Positions 14,840-21,498 of a stretch of 23,668 nt of DNA are shown here, piece by piece. This DNA is from an uncultured Collinsella sp. GTDB taxonomy: Bacteria > Actinomycetota > Coriobacteriia > Coriobacteriales > Coriobacteriaceae. A model generated the notes under the pieces. The model was given only the letters and a program-made list of their open reading frames with translations. It ran no database searches and had not been told where the DNA came from. The translations under genes were made by a program, and so were the position numbers. Each line of letters starts with the position of its first letter. Position 1 is the stretch's first letter. The stretch lies in contig CAKUGT010000024.1 in the NCBI GenBank assembly GCA_934654795.1, positions 1-23,668 on the forward strand, written 5' to 3'.

Positions 14840-15730
14840 TCACGAAGCGAGATGGCGCAATAGGTGAAGGAAAACTGTCTGGTGTCGATCAGTCCACGCA
14901 TTTTGCCGATAGCAAAAGTAGATAGGCAGAGTTACGTCACGCGATCCTTCAATGGAACACTCGCTCACTTCTGATCCATCCGATGCGAGAGAAGGGCCTG
15001 ACAAGCTCAGTATCAATCCCCCGGCTTGAAGAAATTCAACCTGAGCCCTGCTTCCGTATTCGACATCACGGAAGCGGAAATTAACGAGCTGGGCTTCGGG
15101 GCATTGGTTGATTGCATTAAGACAGGGCGACAAATTTATTGGAACAGCGAGCCTTCCGCCCAGTAGCTCACGAATGGTCATAGCGTCCACAGATTGATGG
15201 CCCGCCGGGCACGAAAGAACCTTGAGCTCCTTTTCACCCAAGTATTTCGAAGAAAGGGCGCTGTCCCGTGGTTCTTCAAATGAGATGGCTGCATCCGAAA
15301 TACCAAGCATGAGCGACTCAAAACATGTTGCAGTTGGCTGATGCCACACATCGAGGTGGATCTGAGGATGCAAGCGCTCAAACGAGTCATACCAGTTTTC
15401 AACAAAAAGGCGCCCCCGTCCATGAAGGCAAGGGGCGTAAAGACGAAAGTGGCCGTCGGGCGAAACGCCATCGCCCCTCGATTGAGCGTACTTTTTGAGA
15501 TCGTCGACTTGCGCCAGGATCACGCGTGCACGACGCGCAAATTCTCTGCCCGCCGGAGACAAAACAGCCTCCCCCGCCGATCGGTCGAGCAAAACAATCT
15601 GATACTCAGATTCCAACTTCTTAATTGCCGACGAAACGGCCTGTGGACTCACATGGACGGCGCGAGCAGCCTTGCGCACGCCGCCATAGCTCGCTACCGC
15701 TTGAAGGTATTCGAGTTGAGAAAGCTGCAT
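14840..15730 (-). CDS. LysR-type transcriptional regulator
   Basis: A 296-residue DNA-binding regulator. The N-terminal winged helix-turn-helix (about 1-65) reads MQLSQLEYLQAVASYGGVRKAARAVHVSPQAVSSAIKKLE when joined across its helices, with the recognition helix at SPQAVSSAIKKLE. A linker helix and a periplasmic-binding-like effector domain (about 90-296) follow. The usual LysR activator genes are divergent from their target. Here the MFS gene is co-directional and downstream, so regulation of MFS by this protein is only a neighbour-based guess. GGAGTA lies before the ATG. Base composition is more A/T-rich than the acetate and xse genes on each side. Confidence 0.93.
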   Translation of the reverse strand: MQLSQLEYLQAVASYGGVRKAARAVHVSPQAVSSAIKKLESEYQIVLLDRSAGEAVLSPAGREFARRARVILAQVDDLKKYAQSRGDGVSPDGHFRLYAPCLHGRGRLFVENWYDSFERLHPQIHLDVWHQPTATCFESLMLGISDAAISFEEPRDSALSSKYLGEKELKVLSCPAGHQSVDAMTIRELLGGRLAVPINLSPCLNAINQCPEAQLVNFRFRDVEYGSRAQVEFLQAGGLILSLSGPSLASDGSEVSECSIEGSRDVTLPIYFCYRQNAWTDRHQTVFLHLLRHLAS

Positions 15731-15771
15731 AGATTACTCCAAAGGCAGCCAAGGCGACGGGCTGCGCGCCC

Positions 15772-16107
15772 TCAGATGAGGTTCTCGCCCAGGTTCTTGC
15801 CGCCGAGGACGTGCATGTGGAAGTGCATAACGGTCTGGCCGGCGTTGACGCCCTTGTTGGAGATGACGCGGAAACCGTCCTCCAGGCCCTTGGCCTTGGC
15901 GACCTCCTGGATGGCGTGAGCCATCGCGCCCATGGTCTCGGCAGGTACGTTGTCGGCGATGTCGCTGTAGTGCTTCTTGGGGATCACGAGCGTATGGACC
16001 GGCGCCTGGGGGTTAAGGTCGTCGAACGCGATGACCTGGTCGTCCTCGTAGACAACGGTCGAGGGGATCTCGTGGTTGGCGATTTTGCAGAAAATGCAAT
16101 CACACAT
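15772..16107 (-). CDS. HIT-family nucleotide-binding protein (HINT-like)
   Basis: A 111-residue histidine triad protein. The triad HFHMH (His95, His97, His99) followed by VLGG is complete, with N-terminal cysteines CDCIFCKI (Cys2, Cys4, Cys7) that in related proteins bind zinc. HINT proteins hydrolyse adenosine 5'-phosphoramidates and aminoacyl-adenylates. The cellular substrate is unknown. Full family length. It is third in the minus-strand run xseA-xseB-HIT, 49 bases after xseB, and is probably co-transcribed with them. Confidence 0.93.
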   Translation of the reverse strand: MCDCIFCKIANHEIPSTVVYEDDQVIAFDDLNPQAPVHTLVIPKKHYSDIADNVPAETMGAMAHAIQEVAKAKGLEDGFRVISNKGVNAGQTVMHFHMHVLGGKNLGENLI

Positions 16108-16156
16108 AGCTGGTTCCTTTCTAACAGACCAAGGTAATTATATTTGGTCGAGATGG

Positions 16157-16423
16157 TTAGAACGAGAGGTTGTCTTCGGTGTTAGCGGCTTCGCCGTCGG
16201 CGAGCACGTCGTTGCCGTCGACGTCCTTAAGGAGCACCGAGACCTTCTGCTCGGCATCGGCCAGGCGGGTACGAAGGCTCTTGAGAAGCTCAACGCCGCG
16301 GGTGTAGCTCTCGAGCGACTCCTCGAGCTCCATATCGCCCGACTCCAAGCTGCGGATGATGAGCTCCAGCTCCTGCGAGGCCTGCTTGTACGTAAGCTGC
16401 TCGACCGGGGTCTTCTCTGCCAT
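16157..16423 (-). CDS. xseB: Exodeoxyribonuclease VII small subunit
   Basis: An 88-residue acidic helical protein with the XseB core EQLTYKQASQELELIIRSL joined to ESGDMELEESLESYTRGVELL and a disordered tail. It binds the large subunit XseA. The holoenzyme degrades single-stranded DNA from both ends to oligonucleotides. The gene lies 42 bases after xseA on the same strand with GGAAAGGAAA before the ATG, the usual pairing. Confidence 0.95.
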   Translation of the reverse strand: MAEKTPVEQLTYKQASQELELIIRSLESGDMELEESLESYTRGVELLKSLRTRLADAEQKVSVLLKDVDGNDVLADGEAANTEDNLSF

Positions 16424-16465
16424 ATCTGTTTCCTTTCCTAAAGGTTTATCACTATGAAACGCGGC

Positions 16466-17917
16466 CTACTCGACCGTATCGACCGTTGCTGCCACGTTGC
16501 CGTCTGCCATGCGCACGCGGATGGCGTCGCCGGGCTTAAAGGTCTTGGCGCTCGTAGCCACACCGTCATCGCTGTACGCGATGGAATAGCCACGGGCAAG
16601 CACCTTGAGCGGCGACAGGGCATCGAGCGAAGCGGCAGCTCGGCCCAAGTCGGAGGCGGGCTTGCTGAGCATCGTGCGCCCCTGGTGTTCTAGACGGGAG
16701 CTCGCAAGCGTGAGCGCATGACGTTTGCCATCAAGCCCCGAAGTGCTTGCGACCAGACGCTCGGGCAGACGCTCAAAGTTGGAGCGGAAAGCCCCGACCG
16801 AGCGCAAAATTGCACCGGACAGGCGGTCGGCGGTCAGTGCAAGCTCAGACTCGCGACGCTCGACCATAAACGTGGGGTCGTTGAGGCACGGACGGCATGC
16901 AGCCGCATCGAGCGCATCACCCAGACGAGCCGTATAGGTGTCCCAGGCACGACGACCACGCCGATCGAGCATCTCCAGATCGACCTGATCCGACCCGATC
17001 ATCGATGCCATCGCGGCGCCCAGACGTTGATGGCGCGTCTCGAGCACGTCGGCCAGCTCTGTCATGGCCGGCGCCACCGATTCTGCCGCCGCCGTGGGCG
17101 TGGAGGCGCGACGGTCGCTCACCATGTCACAAATCGAGGTATCGGGCTCATGGCCAATGCCGGTCACCACGGGCACGGGACAGGCCGCCACCGCGCGGGC
17201 GAGCTCCTCGTCATTAAAGGTCATGAGGTCCTCAAAGGAGCCGCCGCCGCGCACCAGCAAGATGCAGTCGGGCGCCGGCGTAATGGCGGCGGCACGGCGC
17301 AGGCCCTCGATGAGCTCTGCCGGCGCGCCCTCGCCTTGAACCTTGGCACCCACGCAAACGAGCTCGACGAGCGGGTTGCGACGACGCAACGTGCGCTTGA
17401 CGTCGTCGATTACGGCACCCGAAAGCGAGGTGACGACTGCCACGCGCGAGCAGAACACTGGAATGCGACGCTTGCGCGACTCGTCCATCAGCCCCTCGCG
17501 ACGCAGTTTTTCGGCCAGTTGCGCCACTTGTTGACGCAGCAGGCCCTCCCCCGCCAGCGAGAACGAGCGGGCGACAAAGCTCATGCGGCCCGTGGGCTTA
17601 TAGAGATTGAAGTTGCCCTTAAAGCTCACCTGCATGCCATCGCGCAGATCGAAGGTGCGCTTGAGATAGGCGCCCTTCCAGATGATGCAGTCAACGGCGG
17701 CCGAATCGTCCTTGATCTGGAAGTAGCAGTGGCCGCTTCGGGCGTTAGGACCGCGGAAACCCGTGACCTCACCCAGAACGCTCAGCTGCGGAATGGCATC
17801 GAGGGCACCGGCGGCGATCTCTACCGCCTGGCTCACGCTGAGCTCCTTGCGCTCCTGCTCGTCCGAACCGTCGAACTCGGCGGAAACGGCATTGCCGGTT
17901 AGGTTCCAGCCTGCCAC
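16466..17917 (-). CDS. xseA: Exodeoxyribonuclease VII large subunit
   Basis: The catalytic subunit of exonuclease VII, acting on single-stranded DNA in repair. The 483-residue protein has the N-terminal OB-fold (about 25-125; LSVLGEVTGFRG...GHCYFQIKD), the catalytic-domain motif LVRGGGSFEDLMTFN, and GHEPDTSICDMVSDRRASTPT. A long coiled-coil segment and C-terminal LARGYSIAYSDDG follow. I place the start at GTG 17917 because AAAGGAGG sits just upstream of it. The frame extends to ATGs at 17935 and 17944, but those put the ribosome site inside the gene. E. coli XseA is 456 residues. First gene of the xseA-xseB-HIT run. Confidence 0.94.
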   Translation of the reverse strand: MAGWNLTGNAVSAEFDGSDEQERKELSVSQAVEIAAGALDAIPQLSVLGEVTGFRGPNARSGHCYFQIKDDSAAVDCIIWKGAYLKRTFDLRDGMQVSFKGNFNLYKPTGRMSFVARSFSLAGEGLLRQQVAQLAEKLRREGLMDESRKRRIPVFCSRVAVVTSLSGAVIDDVKRTLRRRNPLVELVCVGAKVQGEGAPAELIEGLRRAAAITPAPDCILLVRGGGSFEDLMTFNDEELARAVAACPVPVVTGIGHEPDTSICDMVSDRRASTPTAAAESVAPAMTELADVLETRHQRLGAAMASMIGSDQVDLEMLDRRGRRAWDTYTARLGDALDAAACRPCLNDPTFMVERRESELALTADRLSGAILRSVGAFRSNFERLPERLVASTSGLDGKRHALTLASSRLEHQGRTMLSKPASDLGRAAASLDALSPLKVLARGYSIAYSDDGVATSAKTFKPGDAIRVRMADGNVAATVDTVE

Positions 17918-17986
17918 GCAGCCTCCTTTCGTCATCGTGCACAAGGGCTCCGGCCCTGCGCAAATTCAAGTCCAACACATAGTACA

Positions 17987-18016
17987 GCGCCGCGGGGACA
18001 CGAATCCCCGCGGCGC
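17987..18016 (-). terminator. Strong GC hairpin after the zinc peptidase gene
   Basis: A perfect 12-bp stem GCGCCGCGGGGA/TCCCCGCGGCGC with a 6-base loop, 16 bases beyond the peptidase stop. The bases after it on the minus strand (TGTACTATG) are not a T run, so termination may be weak or Rho-dependent. Confidence 0.6.
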
Positions 18017-18032
18017 CTGTCAGCCCAAGTTC

Positions 18033-18737
18033 TTATCGGTTGGAGTTTCTGCTGTAACGAGCCATAAGGTAGAGCAGCTGAATAATCGAGGTCAGTGCCG
18101 CTGCCACGTAGGTGAGCGCAGCTGCCGTCAGTACCTTCTTGGCACCGTTGACCTGCCTGGAGCTCATGCCCGACTGCTCAATGTAGGCCACAGCGCGGCG
18201 GCTGGCATCGATCTCGACCGGAAGCGTAACCAGCTGGAACAGCACGCTAAACGAAAAGAAGATCAATGCGAGGGTCGTGAGTCCCGCGATGTTCATGAAC
18301 AGGCCCATAAGCAGCACGATCGTCCAGGTGTTCTGGGTAAAGTTGACGACGGGGACCAAAGCGGTGCGCACCTTCATCATGGCGTAGCCGCTTTGACGCT
18401 GGGCGGCATGGCCCGCCTCGTGGCAGGCAACGGCAACGCTTGCGACCGACCCACCCGAACGGTTGGCGTCCGACAGATACAGGTTGTTGTCCTGCGGGTT
18501 GTAATGGTCGGTGAGCTCGCCGGCAACGCCCTTGATACCCACGGCGTTGCAACCGTTGGCGTCGAGCATGCGGCGAGCAACCGCAGCGCCCGTATCGCCG
18601 TCCGAGCGCACCTTGGACCACGTCCTGTACGTCGAGTTGATATAGCTCTGCGCGGCAAGGCCAAGCACCGTGCAGACAAGAACAACCAGCAGGTACAGCG
18701 GGTCGATACCAAAGCCGTATCCATAGTAATAGGGCAT
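18033..18737 (-). CDS. Membrane zinc metallopeptidase, YugP/Zn_peptidase_2 family
   Basis: A 234-residue integral membrane protein with the zinc-protease motif HEAGH (106-110) and a likely third ligand Glu175 in LPVEIDASRRA. Predicted membrane segments are near 13-31, 137-170 (two) and 203-225. The N-terminus is tyrosine-rich (MPYYYGYG). The family is widespread in Gram-positives. Its substrates are unknown. I choose ATG 18737 because GGAGGAATT precedes it and it matches the family start; the frame runs further upstream to 18806 without such a site. Downstream on the minus strand is a strong hairpin, then xseA. Confidence 0.9.
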   Translation of the reverse strand: MPYYYGYGFGIDPLYLLVVLVCTVLGLAAQSYINSTYRTWSKVRSDGDTGAAVARRMLDANGCNAVGIKGVAGELTDHYNPQDNNLYLSDANRSGGSVASVAVACHEAGHAAQRQSGYAMMKVRTALVPVVNFTQNTWTIVLLMGLFMNIAGLTTLALIFFSFSVLFQLVTLPVEIDASRRAVAYIEQSGMSSRQVNGAKKVLTAAALTYVAAALTSIIQLLYLMARYSRNSNR

Positions 18738-18814
18738 GCGAATTCCTCCGAATCGAGTTACACGTTGGAGGCATTTTACCCACCGGAGCGGGACAAACGA
18801 CCTCACCCCGATGT

Positions 18815-18922
18815 TGGTGGGACAAATTCATCAGTAGTGCATGTCCCAGGTGTGACAGTCGCATCGAGTTCGTTGCCGCAAGCGACCCTGGGACTTGCAC
18901 TACTGATGAATTTGTCCCACCA
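18815..18922. repeat. Long inverted-repeat element D (27-bp perfect arms, 54-nt interior)
   Basis: Arm 18815-18841 (starting TGGTGGGACAAATTCATC) is the exact reverse complement of 18896-18922. After one mismatch the pairing continues for 8 bp (GTCCCAGG 18843-18850 with CCTGGGAC 18887-18894). After a bulge, GTCGC pairs with GCGAC. It lies between the rnd stop (18 bases away) and the peptidase start (78 bases away), which run in the same direction. It has similar overall architecture to A-C but a shorter, different core, so membership in the same family is uncertain. GGGACAAA occurs once more just outside the element, at 18790. Confidence 0.85.
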
Positions 18923-18940
18923 CTCGGCTGTTAGGCTTCA

Positions 18941-20074
18941 CTACAGCAATTCAATTTTGCCGTCCTTCACCGTCAACCCCATATTGCCCGAAAGCAGATC
19001 GTCCAGGCGCGAGCCCACGAGCTCAAAGCGCCAGCCTTCGCGCAAGGGACTCTGCTCGGGATGCTCAATGTAGTCAGCCAGATCATCGCGCGAGGCAATG
19101 ACTGAGGTTGCCACGCCCGAGCGCTCGGCAACCAGGCGGATGAGCGCGTACATCAGGTCCGTCACGCTCTCCAGCTCCGGCGAGATCTGACGGTGCCCGC
19201 GCACCATGAGCGGCAGGCGATCGTGCGGGCAGCTCGCGCCGCGCTTGATGGCCATGAGCGCACCGTCCACGTCGCGCTCCCCCAGCTGATCGGTACCGCG
19301 AATGCTACGGAACTCCTCAACGCGCACGGGATTGCGCTTAACGAGTGCAAGCAGCGTGTCATCGGACATGACCCACTTGCGCGGGATGTTACGGCGCTCG
19401 GCGCGATCCTCGCGCCAGGCGGCGAGCTCGCGCGCGATGCCCAACTGGTGACGGCTGCACGAATTGATGCGTTTGACCTTACGGAACGCCTCGTGGCGAT
19501 CGGCGCGATAGTGCGACTCGTCAGCCAGCGGGCGCAGCTCGTCGAGCACCCAGTCCACACGGCCCAGTTCGCGCAAGCGGCTCATCATCTCGGTATAGGC
19601 GACGATCAGGTACTTGACGTCATCGATCGCGTACTCAATCTGCTTGTCGGTCAGCGGACGGCGCGACCAGTCGGTCAGTGACTCGGTCTTGGGCAGCGAT
19701 ACGCCGCAAAACGTCTGCACGAGCGCGCCGTAGGAAATCTGCTGGCGCTCGCCCAAAAAGGCGGCGGCCACCTGCGTATCAAAAATAGGACGTGGCAGCA
19801 CGCCCACAGTATGGAGCATGACCTCCATATCCTGCGAGCAAGCGTGGAACACTTTGGTTACGCTCTCATCGGCCATAAGCTCGGCGAGCGGCGACAGGTC
19901 GTCGATCACCAGGGGGTCGACCGCGACGCTCTCGGCAGGGGTGGCAATCTGAACCAGGCACAGACGCGGATGGAACGTGCGCTCGCGCAAAAACTCGGTA
20001 TCGACGGCAATCGCGTCGAACTCGCGGGCGCGCTGGCAAAAGTCGAGTAGAGCCTGATGTGTGGAAATGTACAT
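18941..20074 (-). CDS. rnd: Ribonuclease D (DEDDy 3'-5' exoribonuclease)
   Basis: A 377-residue 3'-5' exonuclease that trims tRNA precursors and other structured RNA. The DEDDy catalytic set is complete: Asp25 and Glu27 (AVDTEFLRE), Asp82 (HACSQDMEVM), Tyr148 and Asp152 (EYAIDDVKYL). Each position is exactly 3 less than in E. coli RNase D (28, 30, 85, 151, 155). HRDC-type helical domains follow (about 205-377). I choose ATG 20074 (MYISTHQALLDF). The frame opens 12 codons earlier at GTG 20110 without a ribosome site, and the site for 20074 is also weak. Divergent from the lipid kinase gene. Confidence 0.95.
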   Translation of the reverse strand: MYISTHQALLDFCQRAREFDAIAVDTEFLRERTFHPRLCLVQIATPAESVAVDPLVIDDLSPLAELMADESVTKVFHACSQDMEVMLHTVGVLPRPIFDTQVAAAFLGERQQISYGALVQTFCGVSLPKTESLTDWSRRPLTDKQIEYAIDDVKYLIVAYTEMMSRLRELGRVDWVLDELRPLADESHYRADRHEAFRKVKRINSCSRHQLGIARELAAWREDRAERRNIPRKWVMSDDTLLALVKRNPVRVEEFRSIRGTDQLGERDVDGALMAIKRGASCPHDRLPLMVRGHRQISPELESVTDLMYALIRLVAERSGVATSVIASRDDLADYIEHPEQSPLREGWRFELVGSRLDDLLSGNMGLTVKDGKIELL

Positions 20075-20172
20075 ATCAACCCATCGAATAAGGTTAGGCC
20101 CGAAAAACACGGGTAGGATATCGGCATTGCCTTACAACTATACTCGGTTAGTCACAGAACGGGAACGTAAGT

Positions 20173-21090
20173 ATGCGCTGCCTTATCATCCACAACCCGG
20201 CATCGGGCCCCAGCTCAGATGAAATCTTCGCATTCACGCACGCCCTCTCGCAGGGCGGCGACGAGGTCGTGATGCGCTTTATCGGCGACGGTATGGAGCC
20301 CGAAGACGCTGTGGCAGACGTGCGCGAGTTCGATCGCGTGGTGGTCTCGGGTGGCGACGGCACCGTCTCCAATGTGCTCGACCAGATGCGCGGATGCGGC
20401 GTCCCCACACTCGTCTTTCCCTCTGGCACGGCATGCCTGTTCTTCAACAACATCGGCAATGCCCCCGAGGCGGCGGCACTCGCCAAGGCCTGCCGCGCCG
20501 GCCGCACGGTCAAGGTCGACATGGGTGAGCTCTTTTGGCTCGACGAGGACGGCAACGAAAAGCGCCACGGCTTTATCATCATCGCCGGCTCGGGCTTCGA
20601 CGCCGAGATCATGATGAAGGCCGCCCCCACCAAAAACGACATCGGCGAGATCGCCTACTTCCTGTCGGCGCTTGCCACGCCTAATCCCACAGTGGCGCAC
20701 TTTACGATTGAGCATGACGGCATTGTCGAGGAGCTCGACGGCATCTGCTGCATGGCAGGCAACACCTCGGTCATCCAAAACGACATCAACCTGTTCCCCA
20801 ACTGCCGCATGAACGACGGCATGGTCGACATCGCGGTCATCGAGCCCGTAAAAACCGTGCAGTTGCTGCCTACCGTGATCACCGCTGCGCTCGACCCCGC
20901 CGGCAAGGTGCTCGGTCGCCCGCAGTTCAAGATCATCCAGACCAAGGAAGCTAAGATTACCTGTACACCGTCGCTGGGCATGCAGTTCGATGGCGAGATT
21001 ATCTCCAGCAATTCCGGCGTCTTTGGCGCCCGCGCACTTCCGCAATGTCTCGACCTGATCGTCGACGAATTCTCACCGCTCGGTAAATAG
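20173..21090 (+). CDS. Diacylglycerol/lipid kinase family protein
   Basis: A 305-residue soluble protein of the DAGK catalytic family (DgkB/YegS-type). It starts with LIIHNPASG, has the nucleotide-binding GGDGT (60-64, VVSGGDGTVSNVL), PSGTACLF, and a C-terminal beta domain with FDGEI. Such enzymes phosphorylate diacylglycerol or related lipids, recycling lipid from teichoic acid or membrane-derived glycan synthesis. The exact lipid is not readable. The ribosome site is weak (GGGAACG). A TATACT at 20139-20144 may be the -10. A 30-residue membrane protein gene follows after 9 bases. Confidence 0.9.
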   Translation: MRCLIIHNPASGPSSDEIFAFTHALSQGGDEVVMRFIGDGMEPEDAVADVREFDRVVVSGGDGTVSNVLDQMRGCGVPTLVFPSGTACLFFNNIGNAPEAAALAKACRAGRTVKVDMGELFWLDEDGNEKRHGFIIIAGSGFDAEIMMKAAPTKNDIGEIAYFLSALATPNPTVAHFTIEHDGIVEELDGICCMAGNTSVIQNDINLFPNCRMNDGMVDIAVIEPVKTVQLLPTVITAALDPAGKVLGRPQFKIIQTKEAKITCTPSLGMQFDGEIISSNSGVFGARALPQCLDLIVDEFSPLGK

Positions 21091-21099
21091 GAGGACCCC

Positions 21100-21192
21100 A
21101 TGAACGACAATCCCCTGCTCGGCTTTATCGTCATCGTTTTGGCTATGCTCGTAGGCTATGCGATCAACGTGATCCACCGCCGGAAGAAATAA
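21100..21192 (+). CDS. 30-residue single-pass membrane protein
   Basis: ATG 21100 follows a strong AGGAGG ribosome site 9 bases after the lipid kinase stop. The predicted peptide starts MNDNPLLGFIVIVLAML, continues through one hydrophobic helix (about 6-24) and ends in a basic HRRKK tail, which by the positive-inside rule would face the cytoplasm. A strong terminator follows at 21229, so the kinase and this gene form a two-gene transcript. The size and helix match small regulatory or accessory membrane peptides. No family is recognised. A role tethering or modulating the kinase at the membrane is a guess from adjacency. Confidence 0.75.
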   Translation: MNDNPLLGFIVIVLAMLVGYAINVIHRRKK

Positions 21193-21228
21193 TTCCACAT
21201 TGGTATGATATTCATCCGATTATCGTCT

Positions 21229-21270
21229 CCCCCGCTGTTTATGCATTTGCCAAACAGCGGGGGATTTTTC
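21229..21270 (+). terminator. Intrinsic terminator after the small membrane protein gene
   Basis: CCCCCGCTGTTT (21229-21240) pairs perfectly with AAACAGCGGGGG (21252-21263), 11-base loop, followed by ATTTTTC. Confidence 0.93.
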
Positions 21271-21325
21271 TTTGCGACCCGGCCATGTGCTTTATCAAGG
21301 TAGAGTAATTGCAGGGTGCCTTTAT

Positions 21326-21353
21326 TTGGCTAAAGCTACAGAATGAGTATAAT
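21326..21353 (+). promoter_or_regulatory. Candidate promoter of the C69 dipeptidase
   Basis: TTGGCT (21326-21331), 16-base spacer, TATAAT (21348-21353), giving a leader of about 140 nt. The -10 is perfect; the -35 matches four of six bases. Confidence 0.55.
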
Positions 21354-21455
21354 TAACCGCTCATCGTATATTTCATTACGCTTATCGAGTAAGTATTTTT
21401 CATAGATGAATATTGTTTCCGATTCGTTACGCTAAGGGAGTGTCTTTATTGGCTG

Positions 21456-21479
21456 AAGCCCTCTGGCGACAGAGGGCTT
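21456..21479 (+). promoter_or_regulatory. Leader hairpin just upstream of the C69 dipeptidase
   Basis: AAGCCCTCT (21456-21464) pairs with AGAGGGCTT (21471-21479), loop GGCGAC, ending 19 bases before the ATG and just before the GGGAGG ribosome site. It could stabilise the mRNA or modulate translation (inference). Confidence 0.5.
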
Positions 21480-21498
21480 TCGCACGCTGGGAGGGATT

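Larger units (their letters stand above)
21193..21498. other. Intergenic region before the C69 dipeptidase
   Basis: About 305 bases with no gene. It holds the terminator of the lipid kinase transcript (21229-21270), an AT-rich stretch with a promoter candidate (21326-21353) and a leader hairpin (21456-21479), each listed separately. Confidence 0.6.

Noticed and set aside
16718..17902. 394-codon open frame on the plus strand
   Set aside because: Antisense to xseA, whose motifs are unambiguous.
17918..17944. ATG starts for xseA at 17944 and 17935
   Set aside because: They would place the clear AAAGGAGG ribosome site inside the coding region; GTG 17917 lies just after it.
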